Part shown: one piece after another, positions 7,566 through 15,883 of the stretch | Position numbering within the stretch: position 1 is the stretch's first letter | How the letters are laid out: the number at the start of each line of letters is the position of its first letter | Assembly: GCF_037104765.1 (NCBI RefSeq) | Contig: NZ_JBAWSY010000002.1 | Location: forward strand, 434,001 to 498,000 | DNA: 64,000 nucleotides | Direction: 5' to 3' | From: Psychrobacillus mangrovi | Lineage (GTDB): Bacteria; Bacillota; Bacilli; Bacillales_A; Planococcaceae | Position numbers and translations under genes: made by a program | Notes under the pieces: generated by a model | Told to the model about the DNA's origin: nothing | Databases searched by the model: none | What the model saw: the letters and a program-made list of their open reading frames with translations, nothing else

Positions 7566-8714
7566 TTATAACCCTAAATTCTTTGCTATGATCACTTTCA
7601 TGATTTCATTAGTCCCAGCGTAAATAGAGGCGACTGGAATATCCCGATACCTTCTAGCTATTTTGTATTCTTCCATATAGCCATAGCCCCCATGCAATTG
7701 CATACACTCGACGGAAATTTCACGAGCTGTTTCAGTCAACCAATACTTAGCCATAGACACCTTCGTCACAACGTCTTTCCCAGCAATATGATCTTCAATT
7801 AATGACTCAAGGAATGATTTCCCTATCTCAATCTTGGTTGCCATCTCCGCTATTTTGAATTGTGTATTTTGAAAGGAGGACACTGGTTTACCAAATGCTT
7901 TACGAGACTTTACATAATCCAAAGTCATTTCCAACATATCCTCGGAAGCTATTTGTGCTGCTATAGCAACCACTAACCTTTCTTGCTGGAGTTTTTCCAT
8001 TAGATAGCTAAAACCACGACCTTCTTCACCAATTAAATTGCCAATAGGTACTCGACAGTCTTCGAAATATAGTTCTGCAGTGTCTTGTGCATGAAGTCCT
8101 ACTTTATCGAGTTTTCTACCTTTTGTAAAACCAGGAGTTCCTTCTTCTACGATGATCAAACTTATACCTTTATGTTTCGGTTCTGCTTGTGGATTTGTCT
8201 TCACTACTACCAAAAATAAATTTCCATTAATGCCATTAGTGATAAACGTCTTTTGACCATTCAGCACATAATGATCACCATCCATAACTGCTGTAGTTTG
8301 AACATTAGCTAAGTCCGATCCTGTGCCTGGCTCGGTCATTGCTATGGCAGTTATTGTTTCACCGGTTACACAATTTGGTAACCAACGCTGCTTTTGTTTC
8401 ATTGAACCAAAAGTTTCAATATAAGGCACGACGATATCATTATGTAGGCCAACTCCTACTAAGCTAGTTCCCACTCTTTCTAATTCCTCAGAAATGATTA
8501 CGCTAAAGCTAAAATCTAAACCTAGTCCCCCAAATTCTTCTTCCACTTGAGGGCAAAGATATCCCATATCTCCTAATCTCTTCCAAAATGAAATAGGTAT
8601 TGCTTTTTCTTTCTCCCAAGTATCATAGAGGGGAACAGCCTCTTTTTGAAGAAATTTACGAAGCGATTGACGAAATATTTCATGATCTTCCGTTTCAAAT
8701 CGATACCTTGCCAA
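7566..8714 (-). CDS. Acyl-CoA dehydrogenase
   Basis: A 382-residue FAD enzyme that introduces the trans-2 double bond into acyl-CoA in beta-oxidation. The family layout is complete: an N-terminal helical domain, the beta-domain signature AIAMTEPGTGSDLANV, GQKTFITNG, and a C-terminal helical domain with LHGGYGYMEEY. The likely catalytic base is Glu370 in YAGTNEIMK. The start is TTG at 8712-8714 behind GGGGGAAATAAA. It is the last of three genes with a thiolase and an SDR dehydrogenase. Substrate chain length cannot be judged. Confidence 0.92.
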   Translation of the reverse strand: MARYRFETEDHEIFRQSLRKFLQKEAVPLYDTWEKEKAIPISFWKRLGDMGYLCPQVEEEFGGLGLDFSFSVIISEELERVGTSLVGVGLHNDIVVPYIETFGSMKQKQRWLPNCVTGETITAIAMTEPGTGSDLANVQTTAVMDGDHYVLNGQKTFITNGINGNLFLVVVKTNPQAEPKHKGISLIIVEEGTPGFTKGRKLDKVGLHAQDTAELYFEDCRVPIGNLIGEEGRGFSYLMEKLQQERLVVAIAAQIASEDMLEMTLDYVKSRKAFGKPVSSFQNTQFKIAEMATKIEIGKSFLESLIEDHIAGKDVVTKVSMAKYWLTETAREISVECMQLHGGYGYMEEYKIARRYRDIPVASIYAGTNEIMKVIIAKNLGL

Positions 8715-8726
8715 TTTATTTCCCCC

Positions 8727-9878
8727 TTAGTCTATCCGTTCAATAATAGTTGCATTGGCCATACCCATTCCTTCACAAATGGCAAGAAGCCCATAACGAG
8801 AGCCTGTTCGTTCTAGTCTATTTAACAATGTAACTAATAATTTTGTTCCAGTTGCTCCCAGTGGATGTCCTAGCGCTATTGCTCCTCCATCAGGGTTTAA
8901 TTTTTTTGGATCCGCCCCAGTCTCTTTTAACCAAACAAGTGGAACCTGCGCAAACGCCTCATTTACTTCATATGTGTCAATATCGCCTATAGTTAGACCT
9001 GCTTTTAAAAGTACTTTTCTAGTTGCTTCAATTGGCCCAGTCAACATAAGTGTAGGATCCGATCCGGTTACACTACGAGCAACAATTCTAGCTTTTGGCC
9101 GTAAGCCAAGTTGGTTGGCTTTTTCTTGAGACATAAGCATAACAGCAGAGGCACCATCACTCATTTGACTAGCATTCCCTGCAGTAATTACACCAGCTTC
9201 ATCAAATACTGTTTTTAATTGACTTAATACTTCTGGCGTTGAACCATTTCTTGGGCCTTCATCTGTTTCAAAAATTTTAACGCTACCATCTTCTTGATGT
9301 ATTGCTACTGGTATGATTTCTTTTTTAAAGTGACCATTCTTGATTGCTTCCAATGCTTTTTTATGACTATCCGAAGAATATTGATCAAGTTCTTTACGTG
9401 TTAAATTCCACTTCTTTACCATTCTTTCAGAAGATAATCCTTGATTGATAATTTCATATTTTTCTGTTAGTTTAGAACTCGGTTTAGCATCTCCTATATT
9501 CGAAAACATGGGCTCACGCGTCATACTTTCTACTCCTCCAGCAATCACAATATCCATATCTCCAGATGCGATTGCTTGGGAAGCAAAATGAACCGCTTGT
9601 TGACTGGAGCCACATTGTCGATCGATTGTTACTCCCGGAACGTGAATTGGAAATCCTGCAATCAAAGCAGCAGTTCGCGCAATATTACCACACTGTTCTC
9701 CTGATTGTGTGACACAGCCTAAAATCACATCCTCCACTTCCGCCTTATCCACACCTGTACGCTTTACAAGTTCTTCTAGAACAACTGCTGCAAGTTCGTC
9801 CGGTCTATAATTAGTAAACGTCCCTTTTCTACGCCCTACCGCAGTTCGAACTCCATCTACTATCACAACTTCTCTCAT
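8727..9878 (-). CDS. Acetyl-CoA acyltransferase (thiolase)
   Basis: A 383-residue thiolase. The nucleophile is Cys89 in TIDRQCGSSQQA; His338 in ALGHPLGATG and Cys368 in ICEGMGMAN complete the active site. CEGMG in place of the usual CxGGG is common in degradative or steroid-type thiolases. It releases acetyl-CoA at the end of each beta-oxidation round. The gene sits 12 bp before the acyl-CoA dehydrogenase and 47 bp after the SDR gene. No enoyl-CoA hydratase is present in this operon, so that step must be encoded elsewhere. Confidence 0.93.
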   Translation of the reverse strand: MREVVIVDGVRTAVGRRKGTFTNYRPDELAAVVLEELVKRTGVDKAEVEDVILGCVTQSGEQCGNIARTAALIAGFPIHVPGVTIDRQCGSSQQAVHFASQAIASGDMDIVIAGGVESMTREPMFSNIGDAKPSSKLTEKYEIINQGLSSERMVKKWNLTRKELDQYSSDSHKKALEAIKNGHFKKEIIPVAIHQEDGSVKIFETDEGPRNGSTPEVLSQLKTVFDEAGVITAGNASQMSDGASAVMLMSQEKANQLGLRPKARIVARSVTGSDPTLMLTGPIEATRKVLLKAGLTIGDIDTYEVNEAFAQVPLVWLKETGADPKKLNPDGGAIALGHPLGATGTKLLVTLLNRLERTGSRYGLLAICEGMGMANATIIERID

Positions 9879-9925
9879 TTTATATCCACCCTTCTTTGTA
9901 ACTTAAAATCATTTTTAACTAATAC

Positions 9926-10705
9926 TTATCGTGGTGACATTCTAATACCACCATCTAGCCGTATCACTTCACCGTTAATATACTCATTTTCGATGATGAA
10001 TTTTACTAGAGAGGCATATTCTTGTGGTCGTCCTAAACGTTTTGGAAACTCGACCATCGACTCTAATTTTTCAACTACTTTATCTGATAAAGAGGCTGCC
10101 ATAGGTGTACGGAATAATCCTGGAGCGATCGTATTTATTCTTATCCCATAAGCAGACAAATCCCGTGCAATTGGTAATGTCATTCCTGCTACTCCTGCTT
10201 TACTTGCCCCATAAGCTGCTTGCCCCATTTGACCGTCAAAGGCTGCAACAGATGCAGTATTAATAATAATCCCTCGTTCTCCCGACTCCGGTAAAGGCTC
10301 ATTTTTAGTCATTTCTGCTGCAGCTAGCCTTAAAACGTTAAAGGTACCTACTAAGTTAATATCAATTACTTGTTTAAAATTTTCTAGAGGCATGACACCT
10401 GAGCGCCCAATTGTTTTCTGTGGAGTCCCAACTCCAGCGCAATTAATACAAATATGAATAGCTCCGTGCCGCTCGATTGTTTGCTGAATCGCAGTCTGCA
10501 CAAATTCTGAATCGGACACGTTTACAATGAAATAAGTCACGCTTTGGCCAAGTTCATCACAAGCTTTTTTTGCATTGATCTCATTTAAATCAAATAGTAC
10601 AACCTTTGCTCCTTGCTCTACTAAACTCGTAGCTGTTGCTAAACCTAAACCAGATGCTCCACCAGTTACGACCGCCACTTTACCTTTTATATTCACATTC
10701 ATCAC
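9926..10705 (-). CDS. SDR oxidoreductase, 3-hydroxyacyl-CoA dehydrogenase type-2 like
   Basis: A 259-residue short-chain dehydrogenase. It has the NAD-binding TGGASGLG at 14-21, the NCAG motif near 88-91, and catalytic Ser152, Tyr165 and Lys169 (YGASK). The stretch EPLPESGERGIIINTASVAAFDGQ and TPMAASL are typical of the HSD10-type 3-hydroxyacyl-CoA dehydrogenases. Context with a thiolase and an acyl-CoA dehydrogenase supports that role. GTG at 10703-10705 directly precedes an ATG; either may be used. It is the first gene of the operon, downstream of a possible cre site. Confidence 0.85.
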   Translation of the reverse strand: MMNVNIKGKVAVVTGGASGLGLATATSLVEQGAKVVLFDLNEINAKKACDELGQSVTYFIVNVSDSEFVQTAIQQTIERHGAIHICINCAGVGTPQKTIGRSGVMPLENFKQVIDINLVGTFNVLRLAAAEMTKNEPLPESGERGIIINTASVAAFDGQMGQAAYGASKAGVAGMTLPIARDLSAYGIRINTIAPGLFRTPMAASLSDKVVEKLESMVEFPKRLGRPQEYASLVKFIIENEYINGEVIRLDGGIRMSPR

Positions 10706-10736
10706 CCCAGAAAAAAATTTTTTAAGAAGTTCAAAA

Positions 10737-10750
10737 TAAAAGCGTTTACA
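10737..10750 (-). promoter_or_regulatory. Possible CcpA cre site
   Basis: TAAAAGCGTTTACA fits the cre consensus TGWAANCGNTNWCA at all but one position (A for G at position 2). It lies 32 bp before the start of the beta-oxidation operon and downstream of a TATAAT at 10776-10771, a position suited to catabolite repression. Confidence 0.5.
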
Positions 10751-10954
10751 TAAACTATAACTCTTTTTCTATTATATTTCTAATTATTCTAATAATTTAA
10801 TGGAGATAAATTTAATAAACGGGGATGTTTTATGGAGGATACAAAAAAAAGTGTCATTCATTCTTTTTTTAAAACGTATTGTATCATCTGCTATTTCCAG
10901 GATGTGCCCTCCGGTTCTCTTCAACTCCTCTATCTATAGAGTTTAAGGTATAAA
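10751..10954. other. Intergenic region without a convincing gene
   Basis: Apart from the likely -10 box at 10771-10776 of the beta-oxidation operon (minus strand), no gene is seen. A 35-codon plus-strand frame from ATG 10832 has no recognisable similarity and was not accepted. Confidence 0.5.
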
Positions 10955-10996
10955 AAAAATGCCAAGTTGAATTATAAACTCAACTTGGCATTTTTA
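10955..10996. terminator. Terminator of the FMN reductase gene
   Basis: A fourteen-base-pair stem (AAATGCCAAGTTGA / TCAACTTGGCATTT) with A/T runs on both sides lies 14 bp after the FMN reductase stop. Confidence 0.85.
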
Positions 10997-11009
10997 TATT
11001 TTTTCTATA

Positions 11010-11627
11010 TTAGCGGATTGTTTTTAAAGCGCCGCCCCATGCAAGAACTTCGTCAAGCATTTGGTTAGCATTTCCTGCATGATATTCAGCAGGTTTGAAA
11101 ACGCTCATGTTTTCAAAATCACTCATAAGTGAGAATGTCACAGCTGTACGAACGTCTGCTACAGAAAGCTCTCCAAGAATTAAACGAAGATTTTCATGTG
11201 CACGAGTACCACCTAAGCTACCGTAACCTACCATACCAGCTACTTTGTTTGCAACTTCCGGTTTAAGATAATCAAGTGCATTTTTAAGCGCTCCACCAAT
11301 TGCATGGTTGTATTCTGGTGCTACAAAAATATAGCCATCAAATGAAGCCATTTTGTCTGACCAAGATTTAATCGCTGTATTAGCTGCATCTTGTCTATCT
11401 GCAGGAAGTTCTTCCCCTAGGAATGGTAATTTGTAATTTGCAAGATCTACTAATTCATATTCTGCATCGTTACGTTTTGTTGCAAAGTCATACACCCATT
11501 TAGAAACTGATTCCGCATTACGTCCTTGGCGTACACTTCCTACAACGATACCGATTCTTAATTTTTCTGCTGTCATTACTATTTCCTCCTCTTTGGTTTT
11601 ACCAAATAATTTGTCTAAAAAACCCAT
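11010..11627 (-). CDS. NADPH-dependent FMN reductase
   Basis: A 205-residue flavodoxin-fold reductase. The phosphate-binding loop GSVRQGRNAESV follows the first strand, and the family signature PEYNHAIGGALKNALDYL is near residues 103-120. A second GSLGGTRAHENLR follows. The N-terminal 17 residues (MGFLDKLFGKTKEEEIV) are extra; an in-frame ATG at codon 18 (MTAEKLRIG) has a good GAGGAAAT site and may be the true start. Such enzymes reduce FMN, quinones or azo compounds. Its promoter carries an operator like that of the MarR/MhqO operon, suggesting the same regulon. Confidence 0.88.
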   Translation of the reverse strand: MGFLDKLFGKTKEEEIVMTAEKLRIGIVVGSVRQGRNAESVSKWVYDFATKRNDAEYELVDLANYKLPFLGEELPADRQDAANTAIKSWSDKMASFDGYIFVAPEYNHAIGGALKNALDYLKPEVANKVAGMVGYGSLGGTRAHENLRLILGELSVADVRTAVTFSLMSDFENMSVFKPAEYHAGNANQMLDEVLAWGGALKTIR

Positions 11628-11673
11628 TACCTACCACTACCTCTACTCTGAATTAATACATCTCGTTTTGATA

Positions 11674-11691
11674 TATTTTGAATTCAAACTA
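11674..11691 (-). promoter_or_regulatory. Second MhqR-box-like operator
   Basis: TATTTTGAATTCAAACTA contains the perfect 12-bp palindrome TTTGAATTCAAA. It matches the 7467-7484 operator at 14 of 18 positions when aligned on the centre. It directly abuts the -10 box of the FMN reductase promoter, almost the same geometry as in the MarR operon. Confidence 0.5.
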
Positions 11692-11720
11692 ACTATAAAT
11701 TATAATTTTGAAAGTGTCAA
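11692..11720 (-). promoter_or_regulatory. Sigma-A promoter of the FMN reductase gene
   Basis: Minus-strand TTGACA (11720-11715), 17 bases, TATAGT (11697-11692). The spacing is ideal and only one base departs from consensus. Confidence 0.75.
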
Positions 11721-11875
11721 TCCTTCTGCCTACTATAAAATTATCTTTCCAAGACACCTGTTAATCGTTCTACTTCGAGCAGGTAATCAACAATAGTGAA
11801 GAATCTCAAGAATTCTATGAGTTTCTCAGAAACCCTCCAGGTATCTCTATAAATGCTCATGGAATAGTTGCAAAT

Positions 11876-11903
11876 AAAAAAACCTTCACTAATAGTGAGG
11901 GTT
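11876..11903 (-). terminator. Terminator of the DUF2935 gene
   Basis: A hairpin (AACCCTCACT / AGTGAAGGTT on the minus strand) followed by a T-run lies immediately after the stop codon. Confidence 0.75.
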
Positions 11904-12668
11904 TTAGGTAGTCTGCGCTAGTTTTGTTAAATAATAGGTTTCTTCTCTCGCCATATGATCAGCCATGAGTGGCGTAAAAGTTCCAAGCGCTTCTTTTTTT
12001 ATTCTCAATTCTTCTAATTCCTTTAGAAACATCTTAAATATTTTCATTTCTAATTCTACGTCATCGTGGAATTTCTCTAAGGCCGGAAACTTTTCGATAT
12101 TGGCACGTAAATAACCGGCAAATTCAACTGCTTTCAAATAGAAATCTTCCCATTCCTTCATAAATTGTTGACCTTTTTCTTTTAGTTTTTTCTCTACACT
12201 GTCCAAATTTGAATCAATTGCACCTGCATGACCGGCAGCATCTAATAGCCATAGTAAATCGTGGTGAAGTGGATGTACAGCAGGAACTTTCTCACCCTTC
12301 TCTAAGTATGAAAACACACGTATCGCTTCTTCTACTTCATTGACCATATGATTGATGAAGGTTGGTGGCAATGCAATTTTTATATTACCAACTAAGTGTT
12401 CTTTTAATAAATATAATTTAAATGCACGTATTTTTTCACTTGATATTTTCGCCTTAGCGGCCAAAGATATTAATTCCTCTTTAGACAAGGATTGTTTGGA
12501 AATAGTAAATAACTGGCTAAATCTTTTAATAAATGAGCTTGCAGCCTCAATTTTTTCTTTCTCACTTGGGGCCAATGAATCGTGAATAAATCTTCCGTGG
12601 TCCTCCAAAACCTTTAACCAGAAATGAAACTCATACAGCGCTGACTCTTCGAATGTTTTTCCCAGCAA
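11904..12668 (-). CDS. DUF2935 family protein (paired four-helix bundle)
   Basis: A 254-residue all-helical protein. The N-terminal half begins ESALYEFHFWLKVLEDHGRFIHDSL, and Glu/His residues recur in similar positions in the second half (VHPLHHDLLWLLDAAGHAGAI and ADHMAREETYYLTKL). This Glu/His pattern in a doubled bundle is typical of the DUF2935 family and suggests a ferritin- or hemerythrin-like metal site. The biochemical role is unknown. TTG at 12666-12668 follows a strong AAAGGAGG. The gene appears monocistronic. Confidence 0.82.
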   Translation of the reverse strand: MLGKTFEESALYEFHFWLKVLEDHGRFIHDSLAPSEKEKIEAASSFIKRFSQLFTISKQSLSKEELISLAAKAKISSEKIRAFKLYLLKEHLVGNIKIALPPTFINHMVNEVEEAIRVFSYLEKGEKVPAVHPLHHDLLWLLDAAGHAGAIDSNLDSVEKKLKEKGQQFMKEWEDFYLKAVEFAGYLRANIEKFPALEKFHDDVELEMKIFKMFLKELEELRIKKEALGTFTPLMADHMAREETYYLTKLAQTT

Positions 12669-12781
12669 AAATCCTCCTTTTTTAAACTCTTACTATATAT
12701 GCAAATGCCAAGTATAAATTACTAGAAGTTATTGCCATTACCTAATATATAAATGTAATATATTAATAGAGGTGAGTTTTT

Positions 12782-13687
12782 TTGGAATTAATTTTGATTA
12801 TTTTACCGGTGTTTTTAATTTTTTTTATTGGATTCTTGGGACAAAGGTTAATTGGCTTTGATATTAAATCGATTTCCAGTGCTGCTCTATATTTAATGTC
12901 TCCATTCTTAGCTTTTCGTACATTTTATACGAATGAATTGACCGTAGATTATTTCTATATTGTGCTGGCTTGTTTATCGCTTACATTTATACTTTTATTT
13001 ATTACCTGGCTAGTTGCACGCCTAATGAAGACTACTCGACCTCAATATGCAGCAATTATACTCGGGTCTGTGTTTCCGAATAGTGGTAACTATGGGGCAC
13101 CAGTCGTACTTTTTGCTTTAGGTGCTGTCGGTTTTGATTATGCCGTTGTTATTATGGTTTTACATGGCCTAATCATTAATACATTTGGAATATTTTTTGC
13201 CTCTCTTGGAGGGGAAGAAAAAGCTACTTGGGAACAATCTTTACATAAGGTAATACGTATGCCACTTATTTATGCAGCCGTCGCAGGTATTATTTTTCAA
13301 TTAATGAAAGTTACAGTTCCTACAGTATTTATGGAAGGAATCGGTCTTGTGGCAGATGCGTCTATCCCAACCGTCATGCTCGTACTCGGGATGCAACTAG
13401 CAGTTATTTCACGCAAAAGAGTAGCTTATCGGTTTGTATCAGCCGTAACTATTATACGAATGGTTGTATCACCTATACTTGCTGCTGTAATTGTCTATTT
13501 CATGCCACTTAATGATTTGATTAAAACAGTGTTTATCATACAAGCAGCAATGCCAACTGCAGCAAATACAACACTTCTCGCACTTCAATTTGGAACTGAA
13601 CCAGATTTGGTTTCTTTTACTACCTTTGTCACGACATTAATAAGTATAATCAGCATTCCACTAGTTCTATTTTTTCTAGGGGTATAA
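12782..13687 (+). CDS. AEC-family transporter (auxin efflux carrier / malate permease type)
   Basis: A 301-residue membrane protein with about ten hydrophobic segments. Features of the AEC family include GFLGQRLIGFD near the N-terminus, the SVFPNSGNYGAPVVLFALG stretch around residues 98-116 and the mirrored QAAMPTAANTTLLALQFG near 258-275. Members move small organic anions such as malate; the substrate here is unknown. The start is TTG at 12782 behind GAGGTG. A DMT transporter follows 29 bp later, so the pair may be co-transcribed. Confidence 0.88.
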   Translation: MELILIILPVFLIFFIGFLGQRLIGFDIKSISSAALYLMSPFLAFRTFYTNELTVDYFYIVLACLSLTFILLFITWLVARLMKTTRPQYAAIILGSVFPNSGNYGAPVVLFALGAVGFDYAVVIMVLHGLIINTFGIFFASLGGEEKATWEQSLHKVIRMPLIYAAVAGIIFQLMKVTVPTVFMEGIGLVADASIPTVMLVLGMQLAVISRKRVAYRFVSAVTIIRMVVSPILAAVIVYFMPLNDLIKTVFIIQAAMPTAANTTLLALQFGTEPDLVSFTTFVTTLISIISIPLVLFFLGV

Positions 13688-13716
13688 ATTACATACTTTG
13701 AGAGAAGGGATTTCTT

Positions 13717-14601
13717 ATGAATAATGTTCCACCTGTTGCATTACTAATAATTGCTACTTTACTCTGGGGAGGTAATTTTGTATATGGTAGAACTGTTGCC
13801 GATCAAATACCTCCATTTACATTTGCTTTTATTCGATGGTGCGTAGCATTTATCATCTTTTTACCAATTGTTTGGATGCCCTTAAAAAAGGAATGGAAGC
13901 AAATAAAGAGATATTGGCAAATTGTATTGGCGATGTCTTTTACAGGAATTGTTGGGTTTACCGCATTTTTATATTTAGCTTTGCATTATACGACGTCTAT
14001 CAATGCTTCTTTAGTAAATACATCTACGCCAATCCTTATCTATATCATATCTTTTGTTTTTTTAAAGGAGAGACTAAATAAAAATCAATTATTTGGTACC
14101 TTTATTTCTTTGATTGGTCTGTTATTTATCATCTCCAAAGGTTCTTTTCAAAGTTTCCTTGAATTGTCCTTTAACAGAGGAGACTTGTTAGTAGTTACCG
14201 CCGTTATTTGTTGGAGTATTTATTCCATCTTAGTGAAGCAATATTCACAAAGACTTCCCGTTCACTCTACCTTTCAAGTAACTATTTTAATGGGAATCAT
14301 TATTCTATTTCCTTTTTTCCTATACGAAACATGGAATCCAACTATTAATGTAATCTGGACTGCTAAATCCATTTCTGCAATTTTTTATACTGGAATTTTT
14401 GCCTCCATCGTCGCCTTCCTCTCTTGGAATACAGGAGTAGTCAAAATAGGAGCGAACAAAGCCGGCATTTATTTGAATTTAATACCTGTTTTTGCTACAG
14501 TTTTTGCAGTTTTATTTATTGGAGAATCCATTCAATTATTCCAAGTTATTGGAGGAATTTTCACCATATTGGGTGTTTATCTAACTAGTAGGAAGGGATA
14601 A
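13717..14601 (+). CDS. EamA/DMT-family transporter
   Basis: A 294-residue protein with ten predicted membrane segments arranged as two EamA repeats. The N-terminal LLWGGNFVYGRTVADQIPPFTFAFIRW and the C-terminal IYLNLIPVFATVFAVLFIGESIQLFQVIGG are diagnostic. The family exports metabolites and amino acids; no substrate can be named. The start ATG follows GAGAAGGG. A short terminator overlaps the stop codon. Confidence 0.9.
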   Translation: MNNVPPVALLIIATLLWGGNFVYGRTVADQIPPFTFAFIRWCVAFIIFLPIVWMPLKKEWKQIKRYWQIVLAMSFTGIVGFTAFLYLALHYTTSINASLVNTSTPILIYIISFVFLKERLNKNQLFGTFISLIGLLFIISKGSFQSFLELSFNRGDLLVVTAVICWSIYSILVKQYSQRLPVHSTFQVTILMGIIILFPFFLYETWNPTINVIWTAKSISAIFYTGIFASIVAFLSWNTGVVKIGANKAGIYLNLIPVFATVFAVLFIGESIQLFQVIGGIFTILGVYLTSRKG

Positions 14602-14615
14602 TTCCCTTTTTTTTT
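14593..14615 (+). terminator. Short terminator overlapping the EamA stop codon
   Basis: AAGGGA-TAAT-TCCCTT followed by a run of T. The stop codon TAA forms part of the loop. Confidence 0.65.
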
Positions 14616-14681
14616 ACGTTGGCCACTCTCGAATCAGACGAGCCTTTCCTTGCATAGGATAAACGGAAGGAGTGATGTCAT

Positions 14682-14900
14682 TTGGACCGTTCAATGTTCC
14701 GAGGAAGTTTTAAGCCTTATGTATCGCCAAGAGACCCCTGTCCACCTATTTTAGTAAAGACTTTTGTTTTACCTCCACAAATTTTCACGAACTTCCAACA
14801 ACCCGGTCTTCCTCAATTTTCTCCCGAGGAGGCACTTTTGCACGGGTCCCTCTGGCCAGCATTTGTAGATGGATTTTTTCGGGAGGAGGGAATTTCATGA
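14682..14900 (+). CDS. cotJA: Spore coat-associated protein CotJA
   Basis: A 72-residue Pro-rich protein matching CotJA: PYVSPRDPCPP near residues 12-22 and a C-terminal SPEEALLHGSLWPAFVDGF. It is a component associated with the inner spore coat. TTG at 14682 follows GGAAGGAG; an in-frame ATG at 14694 is possible. It overlaps cotJB by four bases. The operon is normally expressed in the mother cell under SigE; a weak candidate for such a promoter is seen around 14630-14660 but I do not annotate it. Confidence 0.92.
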   Translation: MDRSMFRGSFKPYVSPRDPCPPILVKTFVLPPQIFTNFQQPGLPQFSPEEALLHGSLWPAFVDGFFREEGIS

Positions 14901-15163
14901 ATGTGTATGACGATGAGTGGAACTTAATGAAAAAAATGCAGCAACTGGATTTTGTAGTAGTGGAGCTAACCTTGTATACCGATACACATCCTGATGATGA
15001 GGACGCACGAAATCAGTGGAGAGAAGCAATAAAAGAAGCTGCTAGAGTTCGTAAACACTATGAGAGTAAATACGGACCACTTTCATTATTATCAGTCCCT
15101 TCCAAACAAGCAATAGAAGTCGGGTGGCAATGGAATTCAACTCCATGGCCATGGCAACGATGA
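14897..15163 (+). CDS. cotJB: Spore coat protein CotJB
   Basis: An 88-residue protein with the CotJB pattern: an N-terminal helix LMKKMQQLDFVVVELTLYTDTHPDD, Y-x-x-KYGPLS near 70 and the Trp-rich tail WQWNSTPWPWQ. Its ATG overlaps the CotJA stop in ATGA, so the two are translationally coupled. It acts together with CotJA and CotJC in the spore coat. Confidence 0.93.
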   Translation: MNVYDDEWNLMKKMQQLDFVVVELTLYTDTHPDDEDARNQWREAIKEAARVRKHYESKYGPLSLLSVPSKQAIEVGWQWNSTPWPWQR

Positions 15164-15178
15164 GAAAGGGGAAACGCC

Positions 15179-15748
15179 ATGTGGGTTTATGAAAAAAAAC
15201 TGCTTTATCCTGTGGAAGTAACTACCTGTAATCCTATGCTTGCTAGGTATTTAATGGAGCAATATGGTGGAGCTGATGGCGAACTTGCTGCAGCTTTACG
15301 ATATATGAATCAGCGGTACACGGTTCCAGATAAAGTAATTGGCCTTCTTACGGATATTTCGACGGAAGAATTTTCTCATCTAGAAATGCTTGCAACGATG
15401 ATCTATAAATTAACGAAAGACGCAACACCAGAGCAATTAGAAAAAGCTGGTCTTGGCGCCCACTTTGTCAATCATGGCCATGCACTATTCTATGAAAATG
15501 CGGGAGGTGTGCCATTTAGAACGGAGTATATTCAAGCAAAAGGAGATCCAATTGCTGATTTATATGAAGACATTGCAGCGGAAGAAAAGGCACGTGCAAC
15601 CTATCAATGGTTGATTGATATCTCCGATGACCCTGGCGTTAGTGATGCTTTAAGATTTCTAAGAGAAAGAGAAAATATTCACTCTCTCCGCTTCCGAGAA
15701 GCAGTCGAGATGATAAAAGACGAAAGAGATCGCAAAAAAGTGTTCTAA
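15179..15748 (+). CDS. cotJC: CotJC, manganese catalase-like spore coat protein
   Basis: A 189-residue ferritin-like protein related to manganese catalases. Candidate metal ligands are in GELAAALRYMNQRY, STEEFSHLEMLATM (E-x-x-H), DIAAEEKARATYQWL and RERENIHSLRF (E-x-x-H). The family protects the spore from peroxide. The short coat-type form (under 200 residues) lacks the long C-terminal extension of soluble catalases. It is the last gene of the cotJ operon, 15 bp after cotJB. Confidence 0.93.
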   Translation: MWVYEKKLLYPVEVTTCNPMLARYLMEQYGGADGELAAALRYMNQRYTVPDKVIGLLTDISTEEFSHLEMLATMIYKLTKDATPEQLEKAGLGAHFVNHGHALFYENAGGVPFRTEYIQAKGDPIADLYEDIAAEEKARATYQWLIDISDDPGVSDALRFLRERENIHSLRFREAVEMIKDERDRKKVF

Positions 15749-15764
15749 ACCCCCAGCCCAAATA

Positions 15765-15809
15765 TGACAAGAATGTTACTGGTGCCTGGCACCAGTAACA
15801 TTCTTGTCA
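15765..15809. repeat. 45-nt palindromic element, copy 1
   Basis: A perfect palindrome of 45 nt with a 23-nt core (TTACTGGTGCC, centre, mirror) and 11-nt arms (TGACAAGAATG and its complement). The same core with other arms occurs at 18731. It lies between the convergent cotJC and MMPL genes and folds into a very strong hairpin. Confidence 0.85.
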
Positions 15810-15837
15810 CAACGTAAAAACTTATTGATATAAATAA

Positions 15838-15880
15838 AAAAAACGCTTGGATCTAGGGTTTCCCTATACCAAGCGTTTTC
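15838..15880 (-). terminator. Terminator of the MMPL transporter gene
   Basis: An eleven-base-pair stem (AAAACGCTTGG / CCAAGCGTTTT) followed by a T-run on the minus strand directly after the MMPL stop. Confidence 0.85.
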
Positions 15881-15883
15881 TTA

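Noticed and set aside
10832..10939. 35-codon plus-strand frame starting MEDTKK
   Set aside because: No recognisable similarity and no strong ribosome site; it overlaps the promoter side of the SDR operon region.
14630..14660. SigE promoter of the cotJ operon (AATCA ... CATAGGAT)
   Set aside because: Only a partial match with doubtful spacing; too weak to annotate although SigE control is expected for this operon.
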